Made by a program: the position numbers and the translations under genes
NCBI GenBank assembly: GCA_030737835.1
Contig: JAUJYN010000072.1
Location: forward strand, 78,627 to 142,626
Direction of reading: 5' to 3'
DNA: 64,000 nt
DNA from: Acorus gramineus
Taxonomy: Eukaryota; Streptophyta; Magnoliopsida; Acorales; Acoraceae
Notes under the pieces: generated by a model
Database searches by the model: none
Told to the model about the DNA's origin: nothing
What the model saw: the letters and a program-made list of their open reading frames with translations, nothing else
Shown here: positions 46,719-59,129 of the stretch, in pieces
Position numbering within the stretch: position 1 is the first letter of the stretch
How the letters are laid out: every line of letters starts with the position of its first letter

Positions 46719-48593
46719 CTTCTCAAAATCAATAGGGCTTTCATCAACCTTCATTTTTGAACACATGTCCATGAGAAGCATGTTAAATCTCACATCCAAA
46801 GAGAGCTCATTTCGCTGGTCATAATGAAAATTATCCCGAAATAAAGTTCTCCAATCGGTATAGTATAATCCATCGTATAATGGATTAATACAAGGTTGGC
46901 TGAGAAGTTTGATTGCTAATGTTTGTAAAGTTTCAGCATTACCTCCCCACCTCTCCCACCAAATTCCTGTTCCAATAAAAGTAATAAATATTACGTGATG
47001 TTCACAAATGGCAAGTTAAATAAAACATTAAAAGAAAACATAGTTGACATTAGATAATTCTTACTTGGATGCAAAACATGAAGAGAGCCAACTGCTTCTG
47101 GACTGAAGATCGTTGGATCCCTACAATAATAATTTTCGAGTTGTACATCTAGATCCTTCTTATCTGCTTCGCTTGATATCATTTTTTGAATAACGTCGTT
47201 CAAACTCGTCTGAACTTTGTTATCCCTCTTCACATTTCCATTGTAATATAGGTGTGGATTTAAATAAGCTGCCGCTGTATGCATTTCATTAATCTCGAAA
47301 TAATGTGATATGATGTCCAACATACTTGAAACTCTTTCACTGTTCTCCTTGAAAGACTGTTTGACAGTTTCTTCTAATCTAATGAAAGCATCATATATAT
47401 ACCCCAAGGTGGAACGGTTTCCTTTCATCATCTTGAAGATCTTTGCAGCACATTCAATAACACGAAAGAGCTTTTTTCCAGTGTCCCAAAATTGATTATC
47501 ATCGATTATGTTCTGCACTTTTACACCTTGTTCATCGCCCTGTATCAGGTCCCTCCATTTTGTAGAAGTTACCATAGAACGAATTTCACGTTCTTTTGAA
47601 ACACAATATTGCAAATAAAAAAAGGGTTTTCTAAAGTTTTCGGGTAACTCGTTCATTAATTGACAACCACTTATTTGGTGGAGCACATCAACATGTTTAG
47701 CAAAAAAATACACAATTGCATTCACCTCAATAAAATAATTCTCAAATTCACACAAATATTCTTCGTAAAAGATGCTGTCCGAAAACTGACAATCTTCTGT
47801 TATAAAAATATTTGGATACTTTTGCTGAAGATCCTTACCTAGCCATTCAAACTCTTCACCACCCAATATGATTTGGATGATATTTTGAGGAATAATTTTA
47901 TCAATGACCGAAAGCACACGAGCAGCGCCCTGATGACCCAATTCAAGTTCCATTGAATCAAGATACACAATACCTTCTGGACAAGCAGCCAACAATGATA
48001 GACGTGGCCAAGGTCCATCGATGCAATGACTTTAACAGCAAAGTGCAACCAAATTTTTCCCATGATTGTTTAATGGACTGAACATATCCCTTCACTTCAG
48101 TTTTCAGATCAGCTAACATTTTGGTCTCATCCATTCCAAAGTCAGGAGGCTTGTATCCTTGTCCAGCATCAGCAATTGCAGCACACATTTTCTCAAATTT
48201 GGGATCCTCTAGCACTTCAGAAGTTAATTCATTGCCATATATAAAATTCATTACTGACAAATCAGTTTTTAACTTCTTATTCCTCTGTGTTGATCGTGAA
48301 TCCAGCTGGGTAAGAGAACATGAAGATGAGTTTGAAGGTGGCATCCGATCATCACTGATAAATTCTTTTTTTCCACTCTCTTTTCTCAACTGTTGAACAG
48401 CTTTTAGTGCCTTTTTATGCACCTCACCTGGAACGGCATCACACGGGCTTATTTCTTTTAACTCACTCTTTGCTAAATGATGCCTCATTCTAGTGATTCC
48501 ACTGCCACTAAAAGTTTTATCACAAAATTTGCATCTAACTTTACCATCTTCTTGCTCTACATACTCCCACAACGGATCTCGTCTTCTTGGCAT
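46713..48593 (-). pseudogene. BED zinc-finger / hAT transposase-like gene, copy B (frameshifted)
   Basis: The structure matches copy A: exon 1 at 48593-47065 and exon 2 at 46966-46713. Exon 1 is 1529 nt against 1525 nt in copy A; a cluster of changes at about 47995-48040 shifts the frame after GCTLLL, just before the CPEGIVYLDS motif. The BED finger and the C-terminal half are each open in different frames. Exon 2 has a 12-bp in-frame insertion, and a deletion ends it early at DFEKA then TGA (46715-46713). It is a broken paralogue unless a separate start yields a C-terminal product. Confidence 0.85.
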
Positions 48594-49821
48594 TTTTAGC
48601 TTGAATTCTATATAAAAAAATAATAATAATGTAAATTTGATTGATTATATTATTACATACTGTTATCATCAAAAAATCAAATTCATATATCAGAGCAGTC
48701 AATTGGCGTATAAAGAAATGAAAAGAAAAAATAAATAGAAATTCAATAGCTTCTGTTAAATCCCTAACACCCAAATCTTAATAACTTTGGACAAAAACGT
48801 TCATAAAAAAAAAACCGAGAAGAATCTCAACCAAAAAGTCCAAATTAAACGCAGTCAAGCTGCTGAATAAAAATATAAATACCGTACCAGAAAGACCGTC
48901 TCTCCCTTTGATCTTCCCTTGCTTTTCACTTAGAAAAGATTACTTCTCTTATCTTCTCTTCTCTCTTCAGATCTGGAGTTCTTTTTGGGGAGGTGAAGAA
49001 AATTGTTGGGTGCAGTGGGTCTCTTAAGAGTAATTTTTTTCTTTCAAAAACACTACAGTCAAAGAATCGCACATGGATGGATGGATGTTCATTAATACGC
49101 GTTTTATAATGGGATGAAGACGACCAAGAAGTCCTTATCACCTTGTTTTATACGCGTTTTATAATACGCGTATTCATTACTGACAACAAAAAGTGGAGAA
49201 TAATACGCGTTTTATACGCGATTTCAAAAGTCGGATTCAATGAATAATACGCGTTTTTTTTTTTTTTTTTTTTTTGGGAAAACACGCATACACCCACTTT
49301 AATCTAACAAGGATGTTAAAAAAATAAAATAAAAAAACTTGTTTTAAAACTCAATCCGACCAACGTATCCGGTTAAACCTGTTTGATTTATTTGGTCTGA
49401 ATCCTGTTTACTCTAAAAAATACAGATAAAAATTAATCTACTTATCGTTTGAATTGACAGTTTTTAAGAAGAGACCACGGGTTTATTAAACTAAACAATC
49501 CTTGAATCACATAAATTGAGATTGGTTAGTTATTAAAAATAAAATCTAATCAAATTAGATTTTTTATAATAAAATTATTCTACAAGAAAATATTAAAATT
49601 TATCATGGGCTAATTATGTAACTTTTTTAAAAAATATTTCATTTCTAATATAAATTTATTTATTTTATAATAATTATTAATATATTTATTATGTGGTGAT
49701 AATGTTACACATCATACTAAATAAGAGGTAGAATAAATCTGGATGGGCTGGAATAGACATTTTTGGTTGTTTGGAATGAGTGAATAATTAAACAGGTATA
49801 AGTAACCTATAATAAAGAATT
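48594..49821. other. Upstream region of copy B BED/hAT gene
   Basis: This parallels 30158-31425. The ACGCGT cluster is kept with five copies (49097, 49152, 49166, 49205, 49249) and one ACGCGA (49216). A T run at 49255-49275 is longer than in copy A. Confidence 0.5.
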
Positions 49822-51100
49822 CAGATTCCATCACAAGCCTGTAATTGGATTATTCGTGTATATTCTTTGCAAGTGGACACATGGGTCCTACATGTCATTT
49901 CGAAATAAAATCCCTGTTGTACCCCTGACGTTCCCTTCACGCAATCCTTTCCGTAGATGGGGACAAATTAAAGCATGCTTTCGGGTTATATTATTTATTT
50001 TATATATTTCTTCTTGGGACACGGAGACACACTGTCGATGATGAAATATGGACCGATTTTTTTCTTTCACAAGTTTGTGGGAAGAATGATTCCAAGTTAA
50101 TAAAAACACATTAAAACAAAAAAACCCAATAGGTAGGCGTTCTCAACATTTAAATAAGATGATTATATTTTTAATTAAATAAAAAATTAAAAAATATTAT
50201 TAAAAATATTTTAAAAAATAAATTTAATTAAAATGTTATTTACAGTTTTTACTACAAAAAAAATTATTTTTTTAAAAAAGCATAGAAAATGTATTTTTTA
50301 GGAATCAGAGCATTATAAGTCATTTTATTCAAAATCTTATTTTCTTAATGTGTTTTCAAACAGATCTATTTAGATCATATATCTTATTATCTATTTTATA
50401 AACGAGTGTGAGAATCCATTTTTCACTGCCCCTACATTGGATCCAAGTGTAAGAACCCATTATTCATCACTTAAAAATGAGATGATATCATGATATGTTT
50501 ATCAATCGTGATCAATTGAAGTTGGATTAATGTTAATCAATATTTAGGAAACCTAAAAAAAAATTAATAATATATATAAAGGATAGTTTTGTCATTTTTA
50601 AAATAATAAATATCAATCATCAATTTATTCATAACTAATTCTAACATTATTCATCATCTATCCAAACACCAAACAACTGACAATTTATTTTTTTGTTTTC
50701 TAACAATAATAACTGAAAATATAATCAAATAAAAAAAATATGTATACCACATATTAGTATAACCATTCATCCCGGAGTAACTCTTATTCTCCATCCAAAC
50801 CATGGTTACGGGCGAATGAATGAACATGATAGATTGATTAAAAAACGACGAATAATTCTTAGAATCTAATATCATTTTATATTAAACAAAAAAAAAATCA
50901 TTTTGTGTCATTTTGTCCTCTTCTAATCCATGAATATTTGACCATAGATCAAAATCAAAATGTTTCGTGGAAACCGCATCCCTTTTTTTTTTTGAGGATC
51001 TCAGGCGGCTGGTAATTCTATAAAAAATTATAAGATAAAACATCGTATCTATTGTCAACAATTTAATGGCGGTAAGTAGCAGTTGGGCATTATTTCTTGG
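49822..51100. other. AT-rich intergenic DNA
   Basis: I see no gene or clear element here. Confidence 0.5.
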
Positions 51101-52194
51101 CAGCAAGAAAATCCAATCATTTTCTTAGAAGCTAATTATGAAATGTTTAGAATTAGGCTTTGAACCTTCTCTAGTAAGAGTCTATCAGTAGGCAATCAGT
51201 AAACTAAAGTCTTGAACTGTCGGTCATTTATGTAAGTCTAGTCAATAGATATCACACAATACCATTTCAATTCAAATTCATTTCTCGGTTATGTTCATTG
51301 GTTATGTTCATTATTTTGGCCTTGAACAAACTTTGGTTCTGTGAGTGCTCTTAGGAAATCTAGCCTCGTAAAGATTTCCATAGCGCCCGCCAAGCTCTAC
51401 ACTCACATAGGTAATGTCTTATAAAGAGTATCCTACTATACTCCACTTGTTTTTTACCAAGCTATATACATCATTAAAAGCAAAGCTTATCCTATATATT
51501 CACTGTAGGCCGTAATTTGTTGCATCACAGAAATGGGATGGAATAAATCTCCATATTGTTACTAGTTAAGTTACTCATAACTAGTTTTCCTATTCAACCT
51601 AGGCCGTGGGATCTCCAGTCGCTAGGTTAGGTTTTCATTAAGGTAACTCAGTGGTTTGAGGCTTTTAACCCCATTCCCCTCTATGCGCAATCTACTCTCT
51701 CTTTTGATAAACTTTTTGTAAGCAGATCCACAAAATTATCTTTTGATCTCACAAAATCTATGGAAATAATTCTATTTGAGAGTAACTGTCTAATAGTATT
51801 ATGTCTATGACGAATATGTCGATATTTACCATTATACACAAAATTATGTGCTCTTGCTATTGCTGCTTGATTGTAAATTGTATACATATAGCAGGCATAG
51901 GTTTGGGCCATAAAGGAATATCCTCTAAAAATTGTCGAAGCCATTCTGCTTCTTAATTCTCCAACTTTATCTAAAACTATAAACTCTGATTCCATTGTGG
52001 AGAGCCCTATACATGTTTGTTTTGAGGATTTCCAAGAGATGGCCGCATCTTCAAGAGTGAAAACATATCCAATGGTTGATTTAGATTCTTCTAAATCTGA
52101 TTTTCAGTTTGCATCACTATATCCTTCAAGTACACTAGGATAACAAGCATAATGTAAGCCAAATGACTTGTTTCTTTTTAAGTATCCCAATTAT
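51101..52194 (-). mobile_element. 3' part of a decayed Ty1/copia element
   Basis: On the minus strand, 52190-51660 encodes the copia RNase H C-terminal half in broken frames: [38 protein letters not shown], then [36 protein letters not shown] and RGMGLK. The downstream stretch (about 51600-51350) resembles a copia 3' UTR. The style suggests the Bianca lineage; this is inference. It is the lower half of the element continued at 54725. Confidence 0.8.
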
Positions 52195-54724
52195 TATGTT
52201 TGTGTCACTTTTGAGTGATTAAATATCATGTTTTTATTTATTTTTAGAGTTCAGACGCTCAATTTAAAAATATAACTGCATATCGGTGATCCTAGTATCT
52301 GCTTTGACTTACCTGTAAATTTTCGTCGCGTTCTGACATCGTTTTAAAAATTATACAGTTCCAAATGGTATCCGTGTTTAGCCGTTACTGGGTTTTGATT
52401 GGTGGGAATTTTCCATACTTAGCGTACAAGTTTCTCTTCTTTGATTGGATGGGTGGTGACTCTAAGCAGGTATCACCCCATTCTCCAACCCTTGGTTCCT
52501 AATGTCTCTATTAGAGGTGAGTGTAAGTCTAAGTATACCCCCTCTTTACCTCATCACACCAAACTCATTTGTATCTCTTTTGCCCCCATCTCACACTCAA
52601 AACCCTTAGTTGAGTTTAATCTCTCTCTCCCTCTTTCCCCCTTTCATTCTCTCTAGGGCAGCCCCCTTTGTGTGTGATTTTTGGTGGTGAAAGTAAGATG
52701 AAGAGAAGAAAATGAAGAAAGAGTGAAAAGGATGGTGAGTATGTGTGTGAACCTTGTATTTTCCTCCACCTCCCTCTTCTTCTCCATGGCATTCTTTTGA
52801 CCTCATTGTCGTTTTGGCTTATATGTGTGATGACTTGATTGCTTGTGGTGGTGGTGAATCCCTTGTGTGCATCCTTTTCCCCTCTTATTCTCATGGTATG
52901 TTTGTTTCCCCTTTGTGTCATGTAAGTGTTTGTGTTTATGCTTCAATGAAGTATGAGTGTTGTTATCTAGTGCTTTGGATGGTCAGCAAGGATGCATATG
53001 GTGCTGTTGTATGTGTTTTTCCCTTTTCTTGTTGTTGGGAGTTTTGTGTTATAATATGGCAGATTTCTGTCCTATAACAATCCTTGTGAAACTAGTACTT
53101 AGAGACATGATTGTGTCTGCATATGATATGATCATCCATATTTCTAGATTCTATATATGAAATTTGGTATCATAATATTATTTGTGTGGTAAGTTAGAAC
53201 CTGATTTGCATGGACTGTTCAGATTCGCGTAGGAAATGACCAGTTTCTGAAAATATTTTATTTCGGCCATGTAGAGGCCAAATCAGATTATGATGTCTTC
53301 ACGGATTATGATCCTAACATGTCAAAGAACGTGTATGATTTATTTCAGAATTATTGGATGTGTATTTCGTGCTGTGGAGATTAAATTGTAGTGCTGGTTG
53401 TAGTAGATGTATCAGTTTTACTTGATTGTGTGTCAAAGAGCTATTATGCATGATGTGAGAACCATCAAGAGTTAGTGTCTTCATGAAGTTGGCTTGTATG
53501 TGTGTTAGGAGACTTCATATTTTAATTGAGCATCATTGATTGTGTTTTGCAGCTTTCGTTGACAGAATTCGCGACGATCCGGGTAACGGTGAGTGGTTCG
53601 ATCCACCCACTTAGGAAGCGCGTAATACACGTACCCATGCTCCGTGTATTCTATGAGCGTTGTAGTTATGTAGTATTCATATAAATGGATGTATTATTAG
53701 GATTATAACTTACCATGTTAGATAATGCATACATATATTTATAAATTGTATTTTGCGTAGACAACTTATATCGCACCCATTACTTGTTTTTCCACCATAA
53801 TACATGCCTAAATAACCATATTTTTATACAACTATTGCTAGCATGATATTGTATCTTATGTATCTAGTATCATAGAATATGGTATGCCATAGGTGGTTCG
53901 TGTATCGAATTTGCTCCATGATTAGTTAAATATGTGGTATGCTATTTATCATTAAGTTTGTATGGTTCCATACTTAGCTTTGACATATTATGGAATGTTA
54001 AAACTAAATACTTGAATAATAAACTTTGCCTATCAGTTATAGGTATGTGTAGGACCCGCCTTTGGGGTCATGCTAGGACATTATTCAGTTGTGAATATAG
54101 TTAATCTTCCCGCATCCGAGGGATGCAACTTTATAGGAATTCACGAGAATTCGATAGCGTATCGGTAATGGCTAACCGATGGTGGAGGATTTAAAGGGTT
54201 ATATTGTGAGTGTAGAGTGTTTTATTTACACATCATCGTGCGTTGAAGCTGTCCAGCATTGAAGCTTTCCTGCGTGGTGCTGCCATGATGTTGGAAGGCT
54301 GTCAGGAAGAGGGCTACCGGATGATGTAGGACGTTAGCGTATTGATTTCTCCCAAAAGTCTCTTGTCATCCCTATGGGCAAGAGTGAGGGCGTAGTGAGG
54401 GCACATCATTGCGTGATGTTCTGTTATTATAGGTTATTCCATGTCTTGGTTGGAACTATTATTGTACTATTGATGTGATATAGATGCGGTGTGTGGCTTC
54501 TTACCATTCACTGAGCTTGTAGCTCACCCCTCGTGTATTGTTCCTCCACCAGGGGCTGAGTTGATCTTGAAGGAGGAGCTCCGTGAGGTGGGATTCCAGT
54601 AGTTGTTGCAGCGTCCGGTCTTTTGGTTCTGCGAGCGTGGGGCCGTCAACATTCCTCTTACCTGTATGTTATGGTATTCATGCTTGAGGCATATGTTGTT
54701 ATTTTTAGTTGATTTTGACTAGAC
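52195..54724 (+). mobile_element. LTR-like non-coding element (ii), probably a solo Gypsy-type LTR
   Basis: About 2.5 kb without coding capacity lies between the two parts of a decayed copia pol. It has a CT-rich leader ending in a donor-like GGTGAGTATGTG near 52734, the shared 36-nt block (53553-53588), and a 3' part with CACTGAGCTTGTAGCTCACC and CTCCACCAGGGGCTGAG near 54510-54560, of a kind I associate with large plant Gypsy LTRs. Long stretches match element iii (53190-53455 against 59688-59945). The ends are approximate, and I found no target duplication. Confidence 0.55.
53553..53588 (+). other. 36-nt micro-exon-like block, copy ii
   Basis: Preceded by TTTTGCAG and followed by GTGAGTGG, with the same length and layout as the blocks at 22917 and 60058. 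Confidence 0.4.
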
Positions 54725-57700
54725 TTGGCACTCACTCATTTATTACTGTCAAATGACACTCATTTATTAGACCCATTCTTTATCATGACACAATCAAATT
54801 TCTTGTGCCATTGTTTGGGTACCTGTTTAAGTCCATACAAGGATTTCACAAGTTCGCGTACTTTACGTTCTTGTCCCTTCACTTGGAATCCTTCTAGTTG
54901 TTCAATGTAAATCTTCGTTTAATTCACCATTCAAAAATGTAGTTTTTACATCGCTGCAATAGCTATTAACATCCGAATTGATGTTATTCTTGAAACAGGT
55001 GAATAAGTATCAAAGTAATGGAGACCTTTCTTTTGGCGATAACCCTTTGCAACAAGTCATGCCTTATATTGATCACAGGGACCATTGGATTTCATCTTTC
55101 TTTTAAAGATTCATTTACACCCAATTGGTTTGTTTCCAGGTGGAAGATTTACTAATTTTCAAGTATGATTACTCATAATTGATTCCATTTCCCTATTCAC
55201 AACTTCTTTCTAGAAGGGAGCTCCTAAAGTTGACATTGCATCTTTAAAATTTTGTGGCTCACTCTCCAACATATATGCTAGAAAATCTGACCCAAAGAGT
55301 TTAGAAATCTTAGATCTCTTACTCCTTCTTGGTTCAGTTTCTTTGTCACCTTTTCTTTTTCTGAGCCTCGTTGATTTTTCTTTAAAAAAATCTCATGCAT
55401 TCTATTTAGAGAATTATCATTTTGGGTTTTTTTGTATGGAAATATGTCTTCAAAAAATACAGCATCACGAGACTCAATGATAGTATTAGCATGTAAATAA
55501 TTTACTTTAGACTTATAAACCAAAAAACTAAAAGCACTACTATGATATGCATATCCAATAAAATTGTAGTAAGTTGTTTTAAGACCAAGTTTAGTTTTCA
55601 TAGGTACTGGAACAACAACCTTTGATAGATACCCCCACATATTTACGTATTAATATGTTGGCATTTTGTCATTCCACTATTCATAAGGTATATTGCTTGT
55701 TTTCTTGTGGAGTATTCTATTCAGAATATAATTAACTGACAATAAAACTCCCCCCCACAAGTTCTGTGGTAGCCTAGAACTTATAAGCATGGCATTGACC
55801 ATATCTTTTAAAATTCTATTTTTTTCTTTTAGTAATCACATTTTATTGAGGCGTATAGGATGCTGTTGTTTGGTGTATAGTCCCAGAATCTGCACAAAGT
55901 TCATCAAAGGTTGAGGGCTCCCATTCGCCATCCCTTTCACACCTAAGAATCTTGATCTTTTTATGAAGTTCATTTTATAATTAATAAACATGCGTAATGC
56001 CTCATCTGTACTCTTGAGTAAATAAACATAGCAATATCGAGTGCAATCATCAATAAATGTAATAAAAAAAAATTCACCTTGTATTTGCACATATTCTAAC
56101 TCACATATATCACTATGTATCAATGCTAATGGCTCTGTACTTCTTTCAATTGAATGAAATGGTTTCTTTGAAAATTTAGCCTCCACAAGAATAAGTCCTA
56201 AATATGATAATTTCTTTATTGCACCATGCATGTCTAGGCCTACCATGCCATAAGTAAGGAGACTCAAGCAAATAAATAGAAGAAATTTATTGTTAGAATC
56301 CTTTACAGAAACATTGACTTTAAAAAGTCCATCACAAAGATAACCCTTCCCCACATACATTCATCCTTTACTGAGAATAAATTTGTTTGACTCAAAGATC
56401 ATTTTAAAACCCTTCTTACTAAGAACAGATAAAAAAATTAGATTTTTTCGAATGTTTGGAACATGTAGCACATCATTCAAAGTAAGTTCTTTTCCATAAG
56501 TGAATTTCAGGATGACCTTTCCTTGACCTCCTACCTTTGAAGCAGAGCAGTTGCCCAAATACAGTTGTTCAGCATGCTCCAACTTTGTATAATTAGCAAA
56601 CAAATTTTTGTTAAACATATATGGCGAGTGGCCCCTGTGTCCACCCATCAATCATTGGTATTGGTGACCAAGTATACTTCAGAAATAACTACAGAACGAT
56701 TAATGTCTAAAACTTTAGTTGAAATATTGTCCACTTCAGTCATATTGTCTCGAGGAAGTTTGCTCTTTTGGTTATCTTTCTTTGAGCGCTTCCGCATGTC
56801 TTTGGCACGATGTCCTGGCTTGTCACACACATAGCAATTCCCTTTGAAATGCTTGGAGTCTTTGCCTTTGGAATCCTGACTTAACTGCTTTCTTTCTTGC
56901 CATTTTTGTGCCTTGACTCTTCCATCAAATTTGCTTTTGATTCAATAGAATGATTAGAACTTCTTTTCTCGCTCATTCTATTATCTTCCTCAATATGAAG
57001 ACGCAAAATCAAATCCTCCAACTGCATTTCTTTGTGTTTGTGATTTAAGTAATTATTAAAATCCTTTCATAATAGTGGTGATTTCTCAATAACTGCTTCC
57101 ACTTGAAAGAATTCACTTAAAGACATGCCTTCTACATGAATCTCATGCAGGATAATTTGAATCTCTTGGATTTCGCTCATAACGGTTTTGGTATCAACCA
57201 TTTTGAAGTCTAAAAATCTGCCTACAACGAATTTCATCGTTTCAACGTCTTCAGTTTTATACTTTTTTATCAAGAGACTCCCATAGTTCTTTTGTAGTTG
57301 AAATAGTACTATATACTTTATAAAATGTATTATCTAGCCCATTGAGGATGTAATTTGGACATAAAAAATCATCATGTATTCTTCCAAGCATCGGCCGCTT
57401 GAATTATTGCTCGATCAGTTTCTTTTTCTTTCAGAACCAGGAGCATTTTCATAGAGAAATTTTATCAGATTAAGAGTGGTCAAATAAAACAATATATTTG
57501 TTGCCACCTCTTAAATTCTATGCCAACAAATTTCTATGGTTTCTCATGTGTGGTGACTAGATGAGTCATAGACGCAACCACTAGGGCTGGAGCCGTAATT
57601 TCAGAATACAAATATAGGAATTCGTTTAAAGATTGTTGCAAATCTATCACAAAAAGGTATTTAAACTATTTAAAAATACCAACCGAGTTGTCCCAATGAA

Positions 57701-58350
57701 ATAGCCACTGATTTGAAGTAGAAAAAGTTGAAGATTAAGAGTGAGGTATGCGTACTCGCAAGTCTCCTAAAGACAGATTTTGCTCTTGCAGTGTTGCTTA
57801 CAGTTTGTTGGACGTCTGCCTCCCAAGATACAACACTCCACAAAAACAAAGAAGCTAGCACTCCAATGTTCTTGCACTAGTGAATTGAAGTTGAAAGTAC
57901 GTCTCTGTGACTAACATTGCAGTAATTTTTTAGAAGCAGATGAAAGAATTTTTCTCTGATGATCCAAAATGATAAAATGTGTGTAATTTATAGACTATAT
58001 ACGGCTCCAGTGAAGAGGTTGTATTGGAGGAGATGCATATCTTGAAGAATAGCCCATCCCTTCTCAATATAACCACCTCTCATAACCACCCTCTCAATTA
58101 ACTACCCAATCCATAACACCATTTGATGAAATATCAAATCAAATTTGATGGCTGAGATATGATTCTTGAAGAATAGCCCATCTCGTCCCTTCTCAAAATA
58201 ACCACCTCTCAAAACCACCTTTCTCAAATAACCACCATTCTCAATTAACTACCCAATCCACAACCATTTGATGGAATCCCAAATCAAATTTGATGGCTGA
58301 GATTCAACTTCATAGATTAAAAGAAAAATCCATAAGTAGATAGAAGGGTA
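54725..58350 (-). mobile_element. 5' part of the decayed Ty1/copia element
   Basis: Reading the minus strand from high to low coordinates: gag from about 57600 (MTHLVTTHEKP, MLLVLKE, then 57273-57067), a zinc knuckle (56835-56794) whose last Cys is Met, the protease/GAG-pre-integrase region (56651-56361, [25 protein letters not shown]), integrase (56360-55836, IHSDICE, FITFIDDCTRYCYVYLL), the linker (55640-55278, GYAYHSSAFSF) and the start of reverse transcriptase (54860-54770, VKSLYGLKQVPKQWHKKFD). Stops and frameshifts are frequent. RT from the catalytic YVDD onward is missing, so the join with 51101-52194 involved a deletion as well as the LTR-like insertion. The 5' leader or LTR probably covers about 57860-58350. 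Confidence 0.8.
58032..58305. repeat. ~130-bp imperfect tandem duplication
   Basis: The phrase TCTTGAAGAATAGCCCATC and about 110 bp after it (AACCACCTCTC, CAATTAACTACCCAATCC, ATCAAATTTGATGGCTGAG) occur twice, starting near 58032 and 58162. It lies in the presumed 5' LTR or leader of the decayed copia element. Confidence 0.85.
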
Positions 58351-59129
58351 AAAAGGGGTTTTAGTGAATTAAACAAATCCATAATCCTAATTTTTATGGG
58401 ATAAAAATGATAACACTTCATTCCATATCTTTTGGATCTCACAAGACATTTTGCAATTCACATGGTTTTGAAAAAAATTGAAGAAACAAAATAGAACGTA
58501 TATAATTAAAATAATCCTTCTTTTTTTCAACAGTGGTGAAGTTGTGGGAGAAGCAAGGGGAGTTGACGAACAAGGAATTAAAATTAGCAAACATGGAATA
58601 GATGTGGGAGGCAATGAGGAATTTGAGACCTAAGAGAGGGAGAGGGGGGGGGGGGGGGGGGTGTTTGGGTAAATTGGCATGGAATTCTTCTCTAGGACCT
58701 CTACCATGTGTGCTTGAGAGTCAGTCATCTTTGTTCTTTCCTTTTGTATTTGATTTTAGTTGTACTCTATTACCTCTCGCGTATCTAGGACTCTTGTTAT
58801 CTTTGATTATATTAATACATAGCCGCGTAGCAGTTCGTCTTAAAAAATATGTATTTCAGAAGATTTTTGGATAAAGTAGAAAGACTCTAAACGAGGTTCA
58901 AATCACTGTCTTATATTTTGGGCAGATGGCTATTCCCAGAGCTTGGTGAAGGTGACACTGAAACCGGTCTTAGAACAGCCAATGCTCCACTTTAAACACA
59001 CAACTCAGATACCGGTGAGTGAGGACAGTGGTCAGGTCACCAACATTTTAAAATGCATATTTGAAAATTTATATTTTAGAATTATATAAAAAAAATCTTA
59101 TCTAAACAATTATCTAAACAATAATAATA
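58351..59129. other. Intergenic DNA between copia remnant and element iii
   Basis: No gene is recognised. There is an 18-G run near 58644-58661. Confidence 0.5.

Larger units (their letters stand above)
42461..49821. repeat. Segmental duplication copy B (7.36 kb)
   Basis: This matches 24156-31425 in direct orientation, about 18.3 kb away. It lacks the right end of the PIF/Harbinger-like element and the sequence after it, and carries extra AT-rich sequence at 43845-44415. On the right it continues past AAAGAATT into CAGATTCCATC, where copy A has a copia LTR. Confidence 0.95.
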
